From Scandinavium ludwigii_A (GTDB lineage: Bacteria; Pseudomonadota; Gammaproteobacteria; Enterobacterales; Enterobacteriaceae): DNA of 64,000 nt. The stretch covers positions 2,294,001 through 2,358,000 of the forward strand of contig CP191518.1 of the NCBI GenBank assembly GCA_050516505.1. The letters run 5' to 3'. Under the pieces are notes generated by a model. That model was not told the DNA's origin. It saw only the letters and a program-made list of their open reading frames with translations, and searched no databases. Below, piece by piece: positions 24,579-32,544 of the stretch; position 1 is the first letter of the stretch; each line of letters begins with the position of its first letter. The position numbers and the translations under genes are program-made.

Positions 24579-25940
24579 ATGACACGCGTTTATCCACACT
24601 TCGTCGTTGCCAAATTTGGCGGTACCAGCGTTGCAGACTTCGACTCTATGAATCGTAGTGCTGGTATTGTTCTTACAGATGACCACGTTCGTCTGGTCGT
24701 TTTATCTGCCTCCGCAGGGGTTACAAATCTATTAGTCGAACTTTCTGAAGGGCTGGAAAGTCATGACCGTATGGATAAAATTGATACCCTTCGCGCTATC
24801 CAACACAACATTATTTCCCATTTGAAATCGCCGACGGCCATTAGCAAGGAAATCGACCAACTCCTTGAAAAAGTTACTCATCTTGCAGAAAGGGCATCAA
24901 CAACGCCCTCACCTTCACTGAGTGATGACCTTGTCAGCCACGGCGAGCTGATGTCTAGCCTGATTTTTGCTGAAGTTCTACGTGAACGTGAAGCGAGGGC
25001 GGAATGGTTTGATGCACGTAAAGTCATTCGAACAAACAACCTTTATGGCTGTGCTGAACCCCATCTCAGCCAGTTGGAAACGCTGGCCGACACCCATCTG
25101 CGCCCACGCCTTGAACAAGCGATCGTTGTCACTCAGGGATTTATTGGCAGTGATGAAAATGGGCAGACGACGACGCTCGGCCGGGGCGGCAGCGACTACA
25201 CTGCCTCCCTGCTTGGGGAAGCACTGCACGCCGCTCGGGTCGATATCTGGACGGATGTCGCCGGGATCTACACCACCGATCCGCGCATTGTGACGCAGGC
25301 CCGACGTATCGACCATATCTCCTTTTCAGAAGCCAGCAACATGGCCGCTTTTGGTGCAAAAGTGCTCCATCCAGCGACCCTGTTACCGGCAATGCGCAAA
25401 AATATCCCGGTCTTTGTTGGTTCTAGCAAAAATACCGCAGCCGGTGGAACGCTGGTTCGTCGCGAGACAGAAAATCCGCCGCAATACCGCGCCATTGCTG
25501 TTCGTCGCAAACAGACGCTGCTGAGATTACACAGCCTGCACGCGCGACAGGCCTATGCTTTTTTTGCCGACATTTTTACGATTCTGGCTGAGCATCAGGT
25601 GGATGTGGATCTGGTCACCACCAGCGAAAGTGGCATCGCGATGGCGCTGAACGGCACGGGTTGCACATCAGGCGACGATGACACGTTAACCACCGCGCTG
25701 CTGACCGCCCTCTCTTCTCATTGCCAGGTCGAGATTGAAACCGGGCTGGCATTGGTCACGGTGATTGGCAATCAACTCCCTCGTCGTCCGGGCGTATGCC
25801 GGGATACCTTTATGGACTCAGAGGCGTTTTGCGTACGAATGATTTTCCATGGCGCATCCAACGACAATCTTTGTTTCCTGTTGCCGGAGAAGACTGCCGA
25901 CCGCGCCGTGGTGGCGCTACACCGTCGATTATTTGAGTAA
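24579..25940 (+). CDS. lysC: Aspartokinase, LysC-type paralogue
   Basis: 453 residues, colinear with E. coli aspartokinase III. It phosphorylates aspartate, the first step to aspartate semialdehyde. The kinase motif KFGGTSVADF is at residues 12-21, and TTTLGRGGSDYTASLLGEAL is the ATP/aspartate region. Two ACT domains follow from about 300. In the lysine-binding ACT domain, residues equivalent to E. coli M318, S321, G323, L325 and T352 are A322, A325, A327, F329 and A356, several of them positions known for feedback-resistant mutants. It lies beside dat-ddc, so it probably feeds 1,3-diaminopropane synthesis without lysine control. Not the housekeeping lysC by context. Confidence 0.88.
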   Translation: MTRVYPHFVVAKFGGTSVADFDSMNRSAGIVLTDDHVRLVVLSASAGVTNLLVELSEGLESHDRMDKIDTLRAIQHNIISHLKSPTAISKEIDQLLEKVTHLAERASTTPSPSLSDDLVSHGELMSSLIFAEVLREREARAEWFDARKVIRTNNLYGCAEPHLSQLETLADTHLRPRLEQAIVVTQGFIGSDENGQTTTLGRGGSDYTASLLGEALHAARVDIWTDVAGIYTTDPRIVTQARRIDHISFSEASNMAAFGAKVLHPATLLPAMRKNIPVFVGSSKNTAAGGTLVRRETENPPQYRAIAVRRKQTLLRLHSLHARQAYAFFADIFTILAEHQVDVDLVTTSESGIAMALNGTGCTSGDDDTLTTALLTALSSHCQVEIETGLALVTVIGNQLPRRPGVCRDTFMDSEAFCVRMIFHGASNDNLCFLLPEKTADRAVVALHRRLFE

Positions 25941-26138
25941 GCCAGATCAAGGGCGTGCGTTTGCACAGGAGCGCACCGCCTGATTTCATGCTTAACAATA
26001 GCGATGAGACCCAGAATGTTGCAGTCTAATCCCTCTGGCGTTTTCGCAAACCTGATCACAATTTGACATATACATCTGCGTAAATCCTTATGATGCATTG
26101 ATTATTGCATTTCATGATGCTAGGTTTTAACGGCATTA

Positions 26139-26226
26139 CGCTTGTTACCGACTATCGGGCAAAACCTAAATGCAGACTGAGCGGTATGAACCGCCTCTAG
26201 CTGTATTTACGTCTTGCCCGTTTTTG
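26139..26226 (+). promoter_or_regulatory. BglG-type RNA antiterminator site and overlapping terminator (first)
   Basis: ttgttaccgactatcgggca at 26142-26161, then aaaacc, matches the ribonucleic antiterminator (RAT) consensus of the bgl/lic family. Its right arm cgggcaaaac (26157-26166) can instead pair with gtcttgcccg (26212-26221), followed by tttttg, forming the terminator. An inner hairpin gcggt-atga-accgc lies between. Binding of dimeric BglG-type protein to the RAT would block the terminator ahead of its own gene. Confidence 0.8.
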
Positions 26227-26242
26227 TTTTCAGGAGCTATCG

Positions 26243-27094
26243 ATGCTGGTAAAGCAAATATTAAATAATAATGTTGTCAGCGCTGTAGATGAAGATGGCC
26301 TTGAGATTATATTAACCGGTCGAGGACTGGGGTTTAATACTCATGCAGGAGACAGTATTGAACGTGATGCCATTGATAAAATATTCCGCCTGGAAGACTC
26401 CCAGATTTCGGCGCGTTTTAAAGATCTGATCAGCGAAGTCCCTGTGGATATTTTACAGATAACAGCCGATATCATAACCCATGCCCGAACGATGTTAACG
26501 CACAAACTCAGTGAAGGGCTCTATGTTACGCTGGCTGATCATCTACACTTTGCGTTACAACGGCAAAAAAACAATGAAATATTGCCTAATCCATTGGAAT
26601 GGGAAGTCCGTCATTTTTATAAAGCGGAGTATGCAATTGGTCGCCAGGGTTTGGGAATTATTGTCGCACGCACCGGTATCCTGCTTCCTGAAAGTGAAGC
26701 CTGTAGCATTGCCCTGCACGTGGTGAATGCTGGCCTGAATGACGCTATGGGGAAAACCACGCAAATAACCCGGCTTATTTACCAGTTGCAGAATATTGTG
26801 AAGATCTTCTTTAATTTATCGCTCGATGAACATACGCTTAACTACCAGCGGTTTATTACCCATTTGAAGTTCTTTGCTCAGCGGGTTATTGATGGGATAG
26901 TCGTCAATAATGACGATGAGGAGTTTTTCGCATTAGCGCAGAGGCGTTATCAACGCACGCTGAAATGTGTGGATGTGATAGATGAATTTGTCAGCAAAAA
27001 TTATCAGCACCCCATGAGTAACTCTGAAAAACTTTATCTGACCGTGCACATCGAAAACATTGTGCAGCACTCAACCCCTGATACTGGGACGTAG
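26243..27094 (+). CDS. BglG/LicT-family transcription antiterminator
   Basis: 283 residues. An N-terminal CAT RNA-binding domain (1-56: MLVKQILNNNVVSAVDEDGL, with the GRGLGF motif) is followed by two PTS regulation domains with the conserved histidines in LADHLHFAL and ALHVVNAG and near VHIENI. In this family, phosphorylation by the cognate EIIB (inhibiting) and HPr (activating) sets dimerisation and RNA binding. Ggagctatcg precedes the ATG. A RAT site lies upstream of it and another upstream of the permease gene. Confidence 0.94.
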   Translation: MLVKQILNNNVVSAVDEDGLEIILTGRGLGFNTHAGDSIERDAIDKIFRLEDSQISARFKDLISEVPVDILQITADIITHARTMLTHKLSEGLYVTLADHLHFALQRQKNNEILPNPLEWEVRHFYKAEYAIGRQGLGIIVARTGILLPESEACSIALHVVNAGLNDAMGKTTQITRLIYQLQNIVKIFFNLSLDEHTLNYQRFITHLKFFAQRVIDGIVVNNDDEEFFALAQRRYQRTLKCVDVIDEFVSKNYQHPMSNSEKLYLTVHIENIVQHSTPDTGT

Positions 27095-27138
27095 CATCGC
27101 ATTATTTACCTGAAGTGTCTTAAAAGTAATTCCATCCA

Positions 27139-27167
27139 GGCTTGTTACTGTTCAATCAGGCAAACCC
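27139..27167 (+). promoter_or_regulatory. Second RAT antiterminator site
   Basis: ggcttgttactgttcaatca (27139-27158), then ggcaaaccc, fits the RAT consensus seen at 26142. It lies between the antiterminator and permease genes, where classical bgl operons have their second attenuator. A convincing T-rich terminator was not seen downstream, so only the RAT part is asserted. Confidence 0.65.
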
Positions 27168-27242
27168 CAGAGGAAACAAGGTTCCGGTTAATACCGGTCA
27201 TTGTGGATGAAGTCAGATTTTGGCTTCAGTCTGGAGGAATAT

Positions 27243-29084
27243 ATGGACTATGAGAACACCGCTCGCCAGATAATCAACCATATCGGCGGCAAAGAAAACG
27301 TACTCTCCCTGTTTCATTGCATTACCCGTTTACGCTTCCTGCTTAAAGATAATGGCAACGCTCACCGTACCGCACTTGAATCGCTGGACGGCGTAATGGG
27401 GGTGAATATCTCCGGCGACCAGTTCCAGTTAATTATTGGTAATGACGTCGACCCCTTGTGCAACGCCCTTCTCGCTCAGTTACCCAACCGGGATAATGCC
27501 GCAAGCCCCACGAAACGGCGTAATCCTGTCTCGGTCATACTCGAAAGTCTTTCGAGTATCTTTTCCCCCATCATACCGGCCATCGCCGGGGCCGGCATTC
27601 TGAAAGGGATACTTGCGCTTATCGTTGCCATGAAGTGGGTAGACAGCACCAACCAGACCTACCAAATTCTGCTGGCGATAAGTGACGGTGTTTTCTACTT
27701 CATGCCGCTGGCGCTGGCCTTTAGTGCGTCGAAGAAATTCGGTGCCAATCCGTTTGTTGCCGTCGCGATTGCCTCCGTGCTTTTTCATCCGGCGATTCAG
27801 ACTTTGTTTAAGGCTGGCGCACCGGTTAACTTCATCGGACTCCCCGTCCCCACCGTTAACTACGCTTCGACAGTCATCCCAATACTGCTCACGGTGTGGT
27901 TGCTCAGTTACGTCGAGCGCTGGGTCGATCGCTTTATGCCTGGCCCTCTGAAAACCATGTTTGTCCCGCTGCTGTGCCTGCTCATTGTGACCCCAATTAC
28001 GCTTATCGCAATCGGTCCGGTGGGCATTTTTGCGGGTAACGCCCTTTCTGGCGGCATCATTTGGCTGGTTGAAAATATGGGCGTGGTGGCCGGGATTGTG
28101 GTCGGTGGAACGCTGTCGCTCATTATCATCACCGGTATGCATTACGTGATTGTGCCCATCATGATCAACAACATCAGCACGATAGGTTTTGATCCGATTA
28201 AGATCCTCTTTTATATCGCTAATCTTGGGCAAGCCGGTGCCGCCTTTGGGGTCTTTTTACGTGCACGAGATAAAAAGCTCAAGTCGCTGGCGCTGACCAC
28301 CAGCTTTAGCGCCGCAATGGGCATTACGGAACCGGCGATGTACGGCGTCAATATTCGTTACAAGCGCCCGTTTGCCGCAGCGCTGATTGGCGGTGCCTGC
28401 GGGGGCGCATTCGCGATGGTGATGGGTGTGAAAACCTACGCTTTCGCCTTAAGCGGCCTCCCCGGCATTCCCGCCCTTGTGGGGCCGACCTTCCTCTGGG
28501 CGGTCCTGAGTATCGCCCTCTCCTTTGTGGCTGCCGCAACCCTGACCGTCATCTTTGGTTTCGAAGAATCCCTACGACCTGTGGTTGCCGGCGTTAGCCC
28601 TTTGCCTGTCACCCAATCAGAAGAAAAGCTCTTTGCCCCGGTGAGCGGCGAACTCAAAGCACTGAACACCTTGAGTGACCCGGTGTTCGCAGACGAAATT
28701 TTCGGCAAAGGTTTGGCGATCTATCCCACGATCGGCGAGCTGCGATCGCCCATCAACGGCAAAGTGGAGTCCGTTTTTGAAACCCACCACGCGCTGGCGC
28801 TGCTCAGCGACACGGGGGCGGAAGTCCTCATTCATATCGGCATCGACACCGTCAAATTGGGCGGCAGACACTTCACCAGCCATATCACGGCTGGGACGTT
28901 TATTGAGGTGGGCGACCTGCTGGTCACCTTCGACCTCGAAGCGCTACAGGCCGAAGGCATTGATCCCTGCGTCATCCTGGTGGTGACCAACAGCGAACGT
29001 TACGGCGATATAAGCCCCGTTAAAGCGGACGGCGACATTGCCAGCCGGGACGCATTTCTGACACTGACCGCAACAACGGCATGA
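27243..29084 (+). CDS. Beta-glucoside PTS permease, EIIBCA
   Basis: 613 residues from ATG 27243, chosen because ctggaggaatat lies immediately before it; an in-frame start at 27201 lacks a ribosome site. Domain order B-C-A: EIIB with phospho-Cys C26 in LFHCITRLRF, an EIIC membrane domain of about 8-10 segments (100-450) including GITEPAMYGVN, and EIIA with phospho-His H531 in VLIHIGIDTVKLGG. It imports and phosphorylates aryl- or alkyl-beta-glucosides and regulates the antiterminator. It closely resembles BglF. Confidence 0.94.
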   Translation: MDYENTARQIINHIGGKENVLSLFHCITRLRFLLKDNGNAHRTALESLDGVMGVNISGDQFQLIIGNDVDPLCNALLAQLPNRDNAASPTKRRNPVSVILESLSSIFSPIIPAIAGAGILKGILALIVAMKWVDSTNQTYQILLAISDGVFYFMPLALAFSASKKFGANPFVAVAIASVLFHPAIQTLFKAGAPVNFIGLPVPTVNYASTVIPILLTVWLLSYVERWVDRFMPGPLKTMFVPLLCLLIVTPITLIAIGPVGIFAGNALSGGIIWLVENMGVVAGIVVGGTLSLIIITGMHYVIVPIMINNISTIGFDPIKILFYIANLGQAGAAFGVFLRARDKKLKSLALTTSFSAAMGITEPAMYGVNIRYKRPFAAALIGGACGGAFAMVMGVKTYAFALSGLPGIPALVGPTFLWAVLSIALSFVAAATLTVIFGFEESLRPVVAGVSPLPVTQSEEKLFAPVSGELKALNTLSDPVFADEIFGKGLAIYPTIGELRSPINGKVESVFETHHALALLSDTGAEVLIHIGIDTVKLGGRHFTSHITAGTFIEVGDLLVTFDLEALQAEGIDPCVILVVTNSERYGDISPVKADGDIASRDAFLTLTATTA

Positions 29085-29095
29085 GGAGCAAACGC

Positions 29096-30568
29096 ATGAC
29101 ATTTTCTAAATCATTTCCGGAAGGTTTTTTATGGGGTGGCGCGACCGCGGCCAATCAGCTCGAAGGTGCATGGAATGTTGACGGGAAAGGGCTATCCGTA
29201 TCCGATGTTTACACCTTCGATGTCAACACCCCTAAAGAGCGCTGGCTCGACCAATGGCTGGGAATGACCCACGCCCAGGTCCGTGAAGCGCAGGATCCGA
29301 ACAGCACAAAATATTACCCGAAACGCAAAGGTAATGACTTTTATCACCATTTTCGTGAGGACATCGCCCTCTTCGCCGGAATGGGCTTTAAATGTTTCCG
29401 CATGTCGATTGCCTGGACACGCATATTCCCGCGCGGTGATGAAAGCGAGCCTAACGAAGCCGGGCTGAAATTCTACGACGAGGTGTTTGACGCGTTACTG
29501 TCACACGGAATAGAGCCGATTGTGTCTCTCTCTCACTACGAGATGCCCTTGGCGTTGGTGACAGATTATGACGGCTGGCCAAACCGCAAAGTGGTCGATT
29601 TCTACGTGCACTTCGCCACCACCTGCTTTACCCGCTATCGCAAAAAAGTGAAATACTGGATGACGTTTAACGAAATTAACTGCGTGAAACACCATCCCTA
29701 TGTCAGCGTCGGCATGATTGAAGAAGACAATCCGCATCTGGAACAGGACAAATACCAGGGTGCACATCATCAGTTTGTCGCCAGTGCGCTGGCAACCAAA
29801 GCCTGTCATTCAATTATTCCGGGCTCTCAGGTCGGTTGCATGATCAGCTATCAGATGTTGTATCCCCATACTTGTCACCCGGATGACTTACAGGCTTGCG
29901 AAGAGATGCAGCGCGTATCGTTGTTCTTTAGTGATGTCCAGGCTCACGGTTATTACCCCGCTTACACCGACAGAATGCTTGCGGAAAAAGGCGTCACACT
30001 GCAAAAAAGGGTCGGTGACGATGAGATCCTGCGCCAGCATCCCGTGGATTTCGTCTCGTTCAGCTACTACATGTCCAGCACCGTCAGCGCCCACCCAGAA
30101 AAACTCGACGGCGCTGAGGGTAATTTGATTACCGGCGGTATTCGCAATCCGCACCTTCCCACCAGCCAATGGGGTTGGCAGATTGACCCGAAAGGGCTGC
30201 GCCTGGCATTGAACCAGTTGAATGACCGCTATCAGAAGCCCCTGTTTATTGCGGAAAACGGTCTGGGCGCGGTGGATACCGTCAATCCTGATGGTTCCAT
30301 TGATGATGATTACCGCATCGATTATCTGCGCCAGCACATTGAGCAAATGCAGGAAGCGATCGCCGATGGGGTGAATCTCTTTGGTTACACCTGGTGGGGA
30401 CCGATAGACGTGGTCAGCGCGGGCACGGCGCAAATATCAAAACGCTACGGTTTTATTTATGTCGATCAGGACGATATGGGCCACGGTTCCCAGGCGCGTT
30501 CCCTGAAAAAGAGCTACCACTGGTACAAAAAAGTCATCTCATCAAACGGCCAAGATTTAGCGGATTAA
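29096..30568 (+). CDS. 6-phospho-beta-glucosidase (GH1), first copy
   Basis: 490 residues from ATG 29096 (gaggagcaaacgc upstream; the permease stops 12 bp before). Glycoside hydrolase family 1: FLWGGATAANQLEGAW N-terminal signature, acid/base E193 in TFNEINC, nucleophile E387 in IAENGLGAVD, and a C-terminal WWGPIDVVSAGT typical of phospho-glucosidases. It splits the phosphorylated beta-glucoside delivered by the PTS. Longer than BglB-type enzymes by an insertion around residues 45-80 (VNTPKERWLDQWLGMTHAQV region). Confidence 0.93.
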   Translation: MTFSKSFPEGFLWGGATAANQLEGAWNVDGKGLSVSDVYTFDVNTPKERWLDQWLGMTHAQVREAQDPNSTKYYPKRKGNDFYHHFREDIALFAGMGFKCFRMSIAWTRIFPRGDESEPNEAGLKFYDEVFDALLSHGIEPIVSLSHYEMPLALVTDYDGWPNRKVVDFYVHFATTCFTRYRKKVKYWMTFNEINCVKHHPYVSVGMIEEDNPHLEQDKYQGAHHQFVASALATKACHSIIPGSQVGCMISYQMLYPHTCHPDDLQACEEMQRVSLFFSDVQAHGYYPAYTDRMLAEKGVTLQKRVGDDEILRQHPVDFVSFSYYMSSTVSAHPEKLDGAEGNLITGGIRNPHLPTSQWGWQIDPKGLRLALNQLNDRYQKPLFIAENGLGAVDTVNPDGSIDDDYRIDYLRQHIEQMQEAIADGVNLFGYTWWGPIDVVSAGTAQISKRYGFIYVDQDDMGHGSQARSLKKSYHWYKKVISSNGQDLAD

Positions 30569-30577
30569 GGAGCGAAT

Positions 30578-31969
30578 ATGTCTGTATTCCCGAAAGATTT
30601 CTTATGGGGCGGCGCGATTGCTGCCAATCAGGCTGAAGGAGCCTGGGACGTGGAAGGTAAAGGAGCGTCCATATCTGATGTAGTCCGAGGCGGTATTGTT
30701 TCCGGCAAACATGACGCAACCATCGACCCCAATAAGTATTATGCCAGCCACGAAGCCATCGATTTTTATCATCACTATAAAGAAGACGTCGCCTTGTTCG
30801 CCGAAATGGGCTTCACTTGTTTTCGGACCTCACTCGCCTGGACGCGTATTTTCCCGCGTGGCGATGAAACGATGCCCAACGAAGCCGGATTGAAATTCTA
30901 CGACGATTTATTTGATGAATTGCTCAAATATGGGATCCAGCCGGTTATCACCCTCTCCCACTATGAAACCCCATTGGCGCTGTATCAGGAATACGGTGGC
31001 TGGAAGAACCGCAAACTGGTGGACTACTTTGCCCGCTACTGCGAAGTGGTATTCACGCGCTACCGGGAAAAGGTCAAATACTGGATGACCTTTAACGAAC
31101 TGAACAACATGAACCGTATGCCGTTTGCCACCGGCGCAGTGGATGCAGATTCGACTCCCCAGGAGCTTTACCAGGCGACTCACCATCAATTTGTTGCTAA
31201 CGCGCTGGCCAACAAGCTCTGTCACGAAATTATCCCGGACGCGCAAATCGGTTGCATGCTTTCTCTCAGTAACGTCTATCCGGCGACCTGTAACCCGGAT
31301 GACATTTTCTCAACAATGCAGCTGCGTCGCCGCTCACTGTTCTACTCAGATGTCATGATGCGCGGTGAGTATCCGGCCTGGACACCGCGTTTGTTCCGTG
31401 AGCAAAACATTGAACTGGCGATTGAAAAAGGTGACCTGGAACTTATCGCTGAGCACCCTTCTGACTATCTTGGTTTTAGCTATTACCGCAGCGTACTGCA
31501 TCAGGTCGATGGAGAGTTCCGCATTGATACCGGCGGCACCGTTGGGCAGGATAATCCGTACCTTGAGAAAACGGCATGGGGCTGGCCGATTGATGCTAAA
31601 GGGTTCCGTATCGTCTGCAACGAACTTGCAGACCGTTATCGTAAACCCTTGTTTATTGTTGAAAATGGTTACGGCGGTATCGATGAACCCGACGAAAATG
31701 GCACCATTATCGACGACGCGCGCATCGATTATGGCCGTCAGCATATCCGTGAAATGGCCGAGGCCATAAGCGATGGATGTAACATCATGGGCTACACCTG
31801 GTGGGGGCCGATTGATATTGTCAGCGCCGGAACGGGCGAGATGAAAAAACGCTACGGCTTCATCTATGTCGATAAAGATAATGACGGCAAAGGAACGTTG
31901 AAACGCAGTAAAAAACGCAGCTTTGACTGGTATAAACAGGTCATCGCCAGCAATGGAGAACATCTGTAA
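30578..31969 (+). CDS. 6-phospho-beta-glucosidase (GH1), second copy
   Basis: 463 residues, 9 bp after the first copy, with aaggagcgaat ahead of the ATG. Catalytic residues E174 (TFNELNN) and E362 (IVENGYGGID); FLWGGAIAANQAEGAW and WWGPIDIVSAGTGEM are shared with the first copy. The pair differs in the 40-80 region, where the first copy has an insert, so the two probably handle different aglycones. Last gene of the operon. Confidence 0.93.
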   Translation: MSVFPKDFLWGGAIAANQAEGAWDVEGKGASISDVVRGGIVSGKHDATIDPNKYYASHEAIDFYHHYKEDVALFAEMGFTCFRTSLAWTRIFPRGDETMPNEAGLKFYDDLFDELLKYGIQPVITLSHYETPLALYQEYGGWKNRKLVDYFARYCEVVFTRYREKVKYWMTFNELNNMNRMPFATGAVDADSTPQELYQATHHQFVANALANKLCHEIIPDAQIGCMLSLSNVYPATCNPDDIFSTMQLRRRSLFYSDVMMRGEYPAWTPRLFREQNIELAIEKGDLELIAEHPSDYLGFSYYRSVLHQVDGEFRIDTGGTVGQDNPYLEKTAWGWPIDAKGFRIVCNELADRYRKPLFIVENGYGGIDEPDENGTIIDDARIDYGRQHIREMAEAISDGCNIMGYTWWGPIDIVSAGTGEMKKRYGFIYVDKDNDGKGTLKRSKKRSFDWYKQVIASNGEHL

Positions 31970-32013
31970 TTCATTGGCAGAGGGCATTGAGCCAACCCCC
32001 ACGCTTTGTTGAC

Positions 32014-32035
32014 CTCCCCCTCGGTGCAGGGGGAG
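32014..32035 (+). terminator. Hairpin after the beta-glucoside operon
   Basis: ctccccc (32014-32020) and gggggag (32029-32035) close an 8-nt loop 45 bp after the last stop codon. No T-run follows, so it could be a processing or stabilising hairpin rather than a true terminator. Confidence 0.35.
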
Positions 32036-32133
32036 TTCCCGTGATGAATCTTCTCCCTGATTCCCGACGGAATAGACATACTCTTTTGCCCCTTCGTGCT
32101 ATGGTGAGGCCCGTTCATGAAGAGTTGATCATC

Positions 32134-32298
32134 ATGTCTATTCTCGATTACGCAATGAAGCTCATCGGTGGTGCGTCGACGACGACGGTCACCTGCCCCA
32201 ATTGTGGTTTTAAATCAACGCAGGCTGCCTCCAAAATACGACTCAAACAGGCAATGCTGTGTCCGGGATGCAAATCCCTGTTTGTCGCCTCTCGCTAA
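32134..32298 (+). CDS. Small zinc-ribbon protein (YnfU-like)
   Basis: 54 residues. ATG 32134 is preferred over in-frame starts from 31987 because aagag lies just upstream and similarity starts at MSILDYAMKLIGG. Two CxxC knuckles, TCPNC and LCPGC, about 20 residues apart indicate one zinc ribbon. The layout resembles the uncharacterised YnfU family of enterobacteria; function unknown. A clear terminator follows at 32313. Confidence 0.7.
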   Translation: MSILDYAMKLIGGASTTTVTCPNCGFKSTQAASKIRLKQAMLCPGCKSLFVASR

Positions 32299-32312
32299 CC
32301 CTCGATCGCATT

Positions 32313-32339
32313 CAGAACACCAGCCTGGTGTTCTGTTTT
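32313..32339 (+). terminator. Intrinsic terminator
   Basis: cagaacacca-gcc-tggtgttctg (32313-32335) is a perfect 10-bp stem followed by tttta, 15 bp after the small zinc-ribbon gene. Confidence 0.85.
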
Positions 32340-32544
32340 AGGCTCAGCGTTGAAATGACGGCGTACTTATGGGGTACTCATCCTGGGCATAAGGCGACAA
32401 AATAACCGTTATCTTTAAAATTACGCCGAATGTTTTTTTATAAACAAAAAAAATGAAATCAGACTCATTATTCTTTTTATTGTTGTTGAGAAACAGGCGT
32501 ATGCCACTTAGTGTAGCTCTCTGATATCCCCGCAGGAACAGACA

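Noticed and set aside
26063..26094. Sigma-70 promoter TTGACA...TATGAT ahead of the antiterminator gene
   Set aside because: The spacer is 20 bp, too long for confidence; a CRP half-site nearby is incomplete.
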